A DNA stretch of 42,572 nucleotides from Emiliania huxleyi CCMP1516 (lineage: Eukaryota; Haptophyta; Isochrysidales; Noelaerhabdaceae): NCBI RefSeq assembly GCF_000372725.1, contig NW_005201327.1, positions 15,022 through 57,593 of the forward strand. Reading direction: 5' to 3'. Both the position numbers and the translations under genes were made by a program. A model generated the notes under the pieces. It was not told the origin of the DNA, searched no databases, and saw nothing but the letters and a program-made list of their open reading frames with translations. Positions 37,933 through 42,572 of this stretch are shown in pieces; positions within the stretch are counted from its first letter, which is position 1, and each line of letters opens with the position of its first letter.

Positions 37933-40411
37933 GGCAGTCGAGCCGATGGGCTGCTTTGATGTCGGGGCGGCGCTCGCGAGCGACACGAGCGAGGCGGAGG
38001 CGCTCGCCATGTACGAGCTGCGCTTCCGATTCGGCGAGGCGAGGCTCGTCGCGGCGCGCGGCGCGGGCGGCGACGGGTCGTGGCTTCGCAGCCGTCTTCG
38101 GCGCGCGCCGACCGACATCACGCTCGTGACTTGCCTGACGGATGACCGGATAGAGAGGCTCGCCGCGCAGTGCTCGCTGTGGAGCGGCGTCGTGTCCGCC
38201 GCGGTGCTCCTGCCGAGGCGGCCCGCCGCCGCGTGGCGCGCCCGGGCGCGCCTCTCCTCGCTCCACGCCAAGCTCGAGCGAGAGGGGAGCGGCTGCCGAC
38301 TCGACCTCACCCTGCTGAGGCCGGCTCGCCGGGGCAGCTCGTGCGGCGGCAGCTCGTGCGGCGCCGCGCCGCTGGTGCCGATCAACGCGCTTCGGAACGC
38401 GGCACTCGAAGCGGCGCGCACCGACCTCGTCCTCCTGCTCGACGTCGACTTGCTGCCGAGCAAAGGGCTGCACGAGCGGCTCTGCGCGGCCCGGCTCCGC
38501 CGCGCCCTCGCTGCTAGCTGCGAGGCGGGAGAGGTGTGGGTGCTGCCAGCCGTCGAGATGTCCTCGACGGGCGCGCGCCAGGCTATCAGCCTCGATTGGG
38601 AGGCCAAGGAGGCGCAGGCCGAGGTGGCGACGGGGGCGGAGCAGGCGCAGCATGCGACGGGGGCGGAGCAGTTGCAGCAGGCGACGGGGGCGGAGCCGAT
38701 GGAGGAGCAGGACGAGGAAGAGGACGAGGACGAGGACGAGGCGGAGGCGATCAGACGTTCCGTGTCGATCGCTTGCCTTCCGCTTGCCGCCGTAGCTCAG
38801 CGCGTGCGCTCGGGCGCGCTGCGCAGCTTCCACTCTCTGCACTATGAGCAGGGCCACGGCGCGACTGACTTGTCTCGCTGGGCCGACGAGGTGGCCTCCG
38901 CTGGCGACGCCGGCGACGGGTCGAGTGCCGACAGCGGCGAATGCACCGACGGAGGCGGCGATGGCGGAGACGGCGAGAGCATTGGGTACGCGGTTGAGTT
39001 TGAGGAGGGCTACGAGCCGTTCGTGCTCGCTTCGCGCCGCCGCCTGCCTCGCTACGAGGAGCGGTTCCGAGGGTACGGCTTCGACAAGGTCTTCTTCTTC
39101 CTCCAGCTGCACGAGCAGCAGCGGCCACGCTTCCGCGTCCTCCCCTGCGGCCTCGCCGTTGACGTGCCGCACCGCCGCTCTCCCGACTGGCACGCCACAT
39201 TCCGCGCCGCCGATTCGCGAGGTCACCGCCTCCAGCTCCTTCGCACGCGGGCGCTCTACTCGCGCTGCAAGCGCGAGCTTGCGTTGCAGCGGCAGTTTGC
39301 GGCCGTGCTCGCCGCCTCGGACGACGCTGCCGCGATTGCGTGCTTGCGGGCCGTCGACGCACGCGAGTCGCTCTCGCTGGGGGGAGCTGGCGCCGCTTTT
39401 GCCGCCGCGCAGCTTCCTCCTACCGCCTCCGCCGCGCTGTCTGTGCAGACGCTATGCTGGCGAGGTGAGCTGGTCGCGGAGGCAGCGGCGCCGCTCGACG
39501 CGCGGCTGCGCCTCGCCGCGCTGCTCTGCACTTCGGCGACGGCGACCGGCTTGCCCCCGACGCCGGCACTGGCGGTCGCGGTGGCGGTCGAGGTGGGCGC
39601 TTCGCCCCCTCGCGCCGCTGTCGCAGAGGGTGTTCCCCCGCCTTTGCTCTGGGGCGGCGGGGGCGGCTGGCGCCTCCTCACCACTCGCGGCATGCGCAAC
39701 TGCGCTGTCGTGTATGGGCCGTCCCTCCCCAAGGCGGGGCCGACCCAGCCCGGGACGGAGGCGGCGGCGATGGCAGCGGCGGCAGGAGCGGCTCCCTGCT
39801 CAGTGGCCCCAGCGGAGCGGCTGCGCGTCGCCCTGCCACGCGGCAGCTGGTCCCCATTTGCGACCCTCGCGTCCGGCCTCGAGGTTGGGGGGGTGGCGGT
39901 GCGCGCGCACGCACGGCTCCCTCCGGGGACGGACGCCGCAGCCCTCTCCGCCGTGAGCTACGCCCTCCGCTTTCCCAGCGGCTTCGAGTGGGCCCTCGGG
40001 GGGACTCTGCCGGGCGTCTTCCTCGACAGCGGCCTGCGCCTCTCCCTCGGGTGGCGCGCCGCCGGTTGCGGGCACGTCAGCTTCACGAGCCCTCGCGGCG
40101 GCGACGCTGGCGCCGTGACGCGGCTGGGCACTTGGCATTGGGTGCCGGATCGGTGGCACTTTGTGGTGATTAGTCGGTCGGCCGCAGTCCCCAGCGGTGC
40201 GGATCGGCGGTTCGCGGTCTACGTCGACGAGCAGCCCGTTGCGGTCGTCGATCCGCCACAGAGTGGCCCGCTCATCGGCGCTGTCGTGGCGAGCCCGCCG
40301 GAGCCGCTCGGCTTGCTGCTCACCCTCTTCTTTGGCGGCGCGACGGACGAGTGGGCAACGCCGCGCGACACGCACGTCGAGGTGGGAGGGTTTACGTGTT
40401 GGAAGACATGA
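36734..40411 (+). CDS. Two GT49-type glycosyltransferase domains fused to a PL14-like lyase domain
   Basis: One open frame of 1225 residues from the ATG at 36734. Domain 1 begins CTLVTQCSIDRLGRL (about 77), with LGLYPINAARNAAL, LLLDVDFLPSTG (DVD about 181), FPQGHRATDSKRW, FEPFVVASR and YDERFTGFGRNK. A run of about 19 Gly (residues 382-400) follows. Domain 2 has ITLVTCLTDDRIERL, VPINALRNAALEAA, LLLDVDLLPSKG (DVD about 570), an acidic insert, YEQGHGATDLSRW, YEPFVLASRRRLPRYEERF and GYGFDK. The end, from YALRFPSGFEWALGG (about 1076) to RDTHVEVGGFTCW, resembles PL14-type polysaccharide lyase domains. GT49 enzymes build glycan chains; PL14 cleaves uronate polymers. The first 75 residues are partly translated from the adjoining inverted-repeat element, so the true 5' end is uncertain and an acceptor near 36960 is possible. 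Confidence 0.8.
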
Positions 40412-41539
40412 GTCGCGGGTCTGGTCGTGGTGTGAGAGTTTCTGCAACACCACGATCGCGTGGGCCGTGGCGCTGGGGCCCGGGCGCTGTTTCTCTAAGT
40501 GTTTCTCTACTTCACAAGGAGGAGAGCGGCCCGGGGAGGCGGAAGTCTCTGGGCCGGCACGGGGCCCCCCGGAGGCACCGTGCGCCGCGCGCCGCAGTCG
40601 AGTGCGGAAACGGGGCTCCGGCTCTATTAGTCTCTATTAGCACCGACTTCCCGATTAAGCTAGGTTAATCAGAGGGCAGATTTGGAAAGATTTCGAGGAG
40701 TACATACAGATAGACCCTCCAACCATCAGAAAACTCCGACCTGATCGGTCGTACTGACCGCCGACAGATCACTCCAGACAGCAGACAGGGGCCGACGTGT
40801 GCACGCGGCCGGCCGGGCGAGAGGCTTGACACGATCCGACCCTGCGACCCTGACGCTGCTGCTCTAGCTATCAGACATGCACTGCTGACTGCTGCCACAA
40901 TGTGCGACCTGTGCTGGCCCACTTGGCGGCCTTCCCGGTCAGTGGTGAGGCGCAGTTCAGAGCTGTCGATGGCGCGATGCCGCACTGGTCCCACATTGGT
41001 GACACGAGACCACCACGTTTGCCGGTCCAAGAGAGAGGCACCGGCGCTGTCCTGAGAAGGTGCGTGGTCCCTCTTGACTGCCCATGCGCGCGAGGCTGTG
41101 TAGGCATAGCCTCGAGAGTGCCAGCAGCCAATCCGAGGTGACGCGCATTGCGCCAGAAGCGTGCACACGATGGAAGGACACCTTCCTACTGGCCGTACGA
41201 TCAGGTCGTCACTGAATGCTTGATACTAAGGCCGCGAGCTATGCAGGTGATCAATTGTGCATCATGGCACGGTCAGCTGCGCCGACAGGCTGTCGCAAGG
41301 CGTGATAGCATGGCCGCAAGTACGCCGAATTCCCATGAAAACAAGTAAAAAATCGCCAAAAAGAAAAAATCCCGAAAAATCGGCGCCTGCGGCGGGCCAT
41401 GGGACCCCATCTCCCCCCCGCATGGACACCCTCTGGGCCCCCCGCGCCGGCCCAGAGGCGGAGGTAAAGTCAGTGTAGTGTCTGTCAGTAGACTGTCGCA
41501 TATGCGGATTCACAAGAGAAAGAAAAAGAAGTTTTAAAC
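40412..41539. other. Intergenic region with a dispersed repeat
   Basis: 40604-40735 carries the repeat shared with 7380-7483 and 8466-8500. Nothing else between 40412 and 41539 looks like a gene. 41335-41370 is an A-rich patch (AAAACAAGTAAAAAATCGCC). Confidence 0.6.
40604..40735. repeat. Dispersed repeat, uninterrupted copy
   Basis: This copy reads through from GCGGAAACGGGGC to CGAGGAGTACATACAGATAG and ACCCTCCAAC without the roughly 980-base interruption seen at 7484-8465. It is the apparent empty site of the candidate insertion there. Confidence 0.75.
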
Positions 41540-42140
41540 CACGCTCCTCTGCTGCTCACACGCTCTGCACAGATGGCACAGCCCCCACTGCGGCTGCCAC
41601 AGCTGTGACAGCGATGGGTTCGCCCTCACTGGCCCTCAGTCACTTGTGCTGCGGCTTGTGTGAGCGATACTGCTCGGCGACTGTCGGCACACTGTGAGAC
41701 CATGGGTGGGAGGAGGTAAAACCACGGTACCAGCGCTTGGTCACATCGGCCCTGAGGTCAGATCTTTCTATTACTCTGTTGATGACAAGACTTGTCTACT
41801 GGCTGGAGCCGAAGTCCAACGCGCTCGTCGGTGACGGTGTCCTCCAACCTGCGCCGCGCTCGGCGAACCTCGACAGCGCTTTCGGTGGCATGCAGCTCCT
41901 TGCGACAGAAGCCTGGAGAGCAGCTCCTCTGCTGCTCACACGCTCTGCACAGTTGGCACAGCCTACTGTGCGGCTGCCATAGCTGTCACACCGATGGGCT
42001 CGCCCTCACTGGCCCTCAGTGTGAGACCATGGGTGTGAGGTAAAACCACGCTACCAGCGCTTGGCCACATCAGCCCTGAGGTCATATCCCCTTCTCCTCT
42101 GTTGATGGTAACACTTGTCTACTCGCTGGAGCCGAGCAGG
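41540..42140. repeat. Direct duplication, two units
   Basis: About 41540-41820 and 41925-42140 share CTCCTCTGCTGCTCACACGC, GGCTCGCCCTCACTGGCC (TTCG in unit 1), GTGAGACCATGGGTG, GGTAAAACCACG, TACCAGCGCTTGG, CCTGAGGTCA and CTTGTCTACT. Unit 1 has an extra stretch after the CCTCAGT block. No open frame is convincing in either unit. Confidence 0.85.
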
Positions 42141-42226
42141 AGGGCAAGGGCGCACAACCCCTGTTCAACTCAGGGTCCTTCCCCTTTACCAGGGGAGGCC
42201 TGCGCAGCCTCTAACTATATTCTATA

Positions 42227-42315
42227 TGATCTCACATGTTCATGTTACTCAAGGTGTGTTGTAAACTCTGAACCATACTCATGCGTCGCCACGCCCGCGC
42301 ACGCCCGCGGTGGGT
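42227..42315. repeat. Repeat shared with 26062-26140
   Basis: Shared blocks are ATGATCTCAC, TTGTAAACTCTGAA, ATACTC and TGCGTCGCCACGCCCGCGCA. The copy overlaps the last codons and stop of the partial minus-strand gene at 42279, so that gene's end is repeat-derived or the repeat contains gene 3' sequence. Confidence 0.8.
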
Positions 42316-42572
42316 ACCGCCGCCGGCGCATCCTCGATCGCGACGAGGTCCGGGGCTGCCGCCGCCTTCGGGGGCGGGGAAGGACGGGGGCGGGGGTGGG
42401 GAGTGGGACCTATGAGTACTACTCCATCTCGAGACGAGTTGGGCCGGGGGGGCGGGGGAAGGGGCGGGGGAAGGGGTGGGGGGGGCGCCTCGCTGGCCGC
42501 CTCGAGAAGCCCGGACGTTCCCTCGTCCTCCATGCGGCCAAAGGGATTCGCTCCCCCGAAGCCAAGCATCTT
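42279..42572 (-). CDS. C-terminal part of an unknown gene, low-complexity
   Basis: The minus frame enters from the right edge and ends at 42279. It reads MLGFGGANPFGRMEDEGTSG, then a Pro-rich stretch and an Ala/Val-rich end (DLVAIEDAPAAVPTAGVRG). An ATG at 42569 could be internal. The NPF tripeptide is a common EH-domain ligand in endocytic adaptors, which is only a hint. There is too little to name a family. Confidence 0.4.
   Translation of the reverse strand, partial: KMLGFGGANPFGRMEDEGTSGLLEAASEAPPPPLPPPLPPPPRPNSSRDGVVLIGPTPHPRPRPSPPPKAAAAPDLVAIEDAPAAVPTAGVRGRGDA

Noticed and set aside
36878..39226. 782-codon minus-strand frame
   Set aside because: Antisense to the GT49 domains, low complexity and without motifs.

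Overview
This window looks like nuclear DNA of a GC-rich unicellular eukaryote, most likely a microalga and possibly a haptophyte (an inference from style; there is no species marker). Reasons: genes are split by small introns of about 70-110 bp; the proteins are eukaryotic (kinesin, RCC1 repeats with an F-box-like start, U-box remnant, GT49/LARGE-type glycosyltransferases, NHL propeller, proline-rich extracellular linkers); there are no bacterial operons or ribosome binding sites; and the intergenic DNA is full of dispersed repeats, inverted-repeat elements and microsatellites. High GC makes very long antisense open frames, which I ignored.

Layout: 1-809 (-) partial gene, possibly the N-terminal part of a secreted protease-like protein. 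958-2150 repeats around a small unknown gene (1378-2240). 2360-3827 (-) broken RCC1 gene. 4150-5464 (-) Cys-rich / Pro-rich / pentapeptide-repeat protein, two exons. 5749-6047 long GT/CA microsatellite. 6691-7416 four-pass membrane protein. 7417-9103 repeats, an inverted-repeat-bounded insertion and a U-box relic. 9104-11353 three-exon membrane-anchored protein. 12226-15424 (-) kinesin whose nucleotide-binding core is missing. 15827-17230 intact RCC1 paralogue. 17483-18850 (-) decayed transposase-like gene. 19521-23492 N-myristoylation-motif LRR protein, followed after 3 bases by 23496-26015, a VPPG / His-Tyr-rich / acidic protein ending in a GT49 glycosyltransferase; these two may be one gene. 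26016-32384 mostly non-coding repeats with one small unknown gene and an LTR-like segment. 32385-33623 (-) zinc-ribbon/F-box-like/NHL protein. 34300-35269 and 35651-36830 two elements with terminal inverted repeats. 36734-40411 a giant protein with two GT49 domains and a PL14-like lyase domain. 40412-42278 repeats. 42279-42572 (-) the end of another gene.

How the parts relate: I see no co-directional pathway cluster. Two themes recur. Two genes carry GT49-type domains (three domains in all), which with the PL14-like domain and Pro-rich secreted proteins suggests polysaccharide or cell-covering metabolism. Mobile and duplicated DNA sits beside or inside genes, giving broken paralogues and new gene ends. 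The most unusual genome-level signal is the splice sites: about half of the introns I could reconstruct by reading frame need a GC, not GT, donor, and several have the start of the intron resembling the start of the next exon. All exon joins are inferred from frame and protein continuity, with no transcript evidence.
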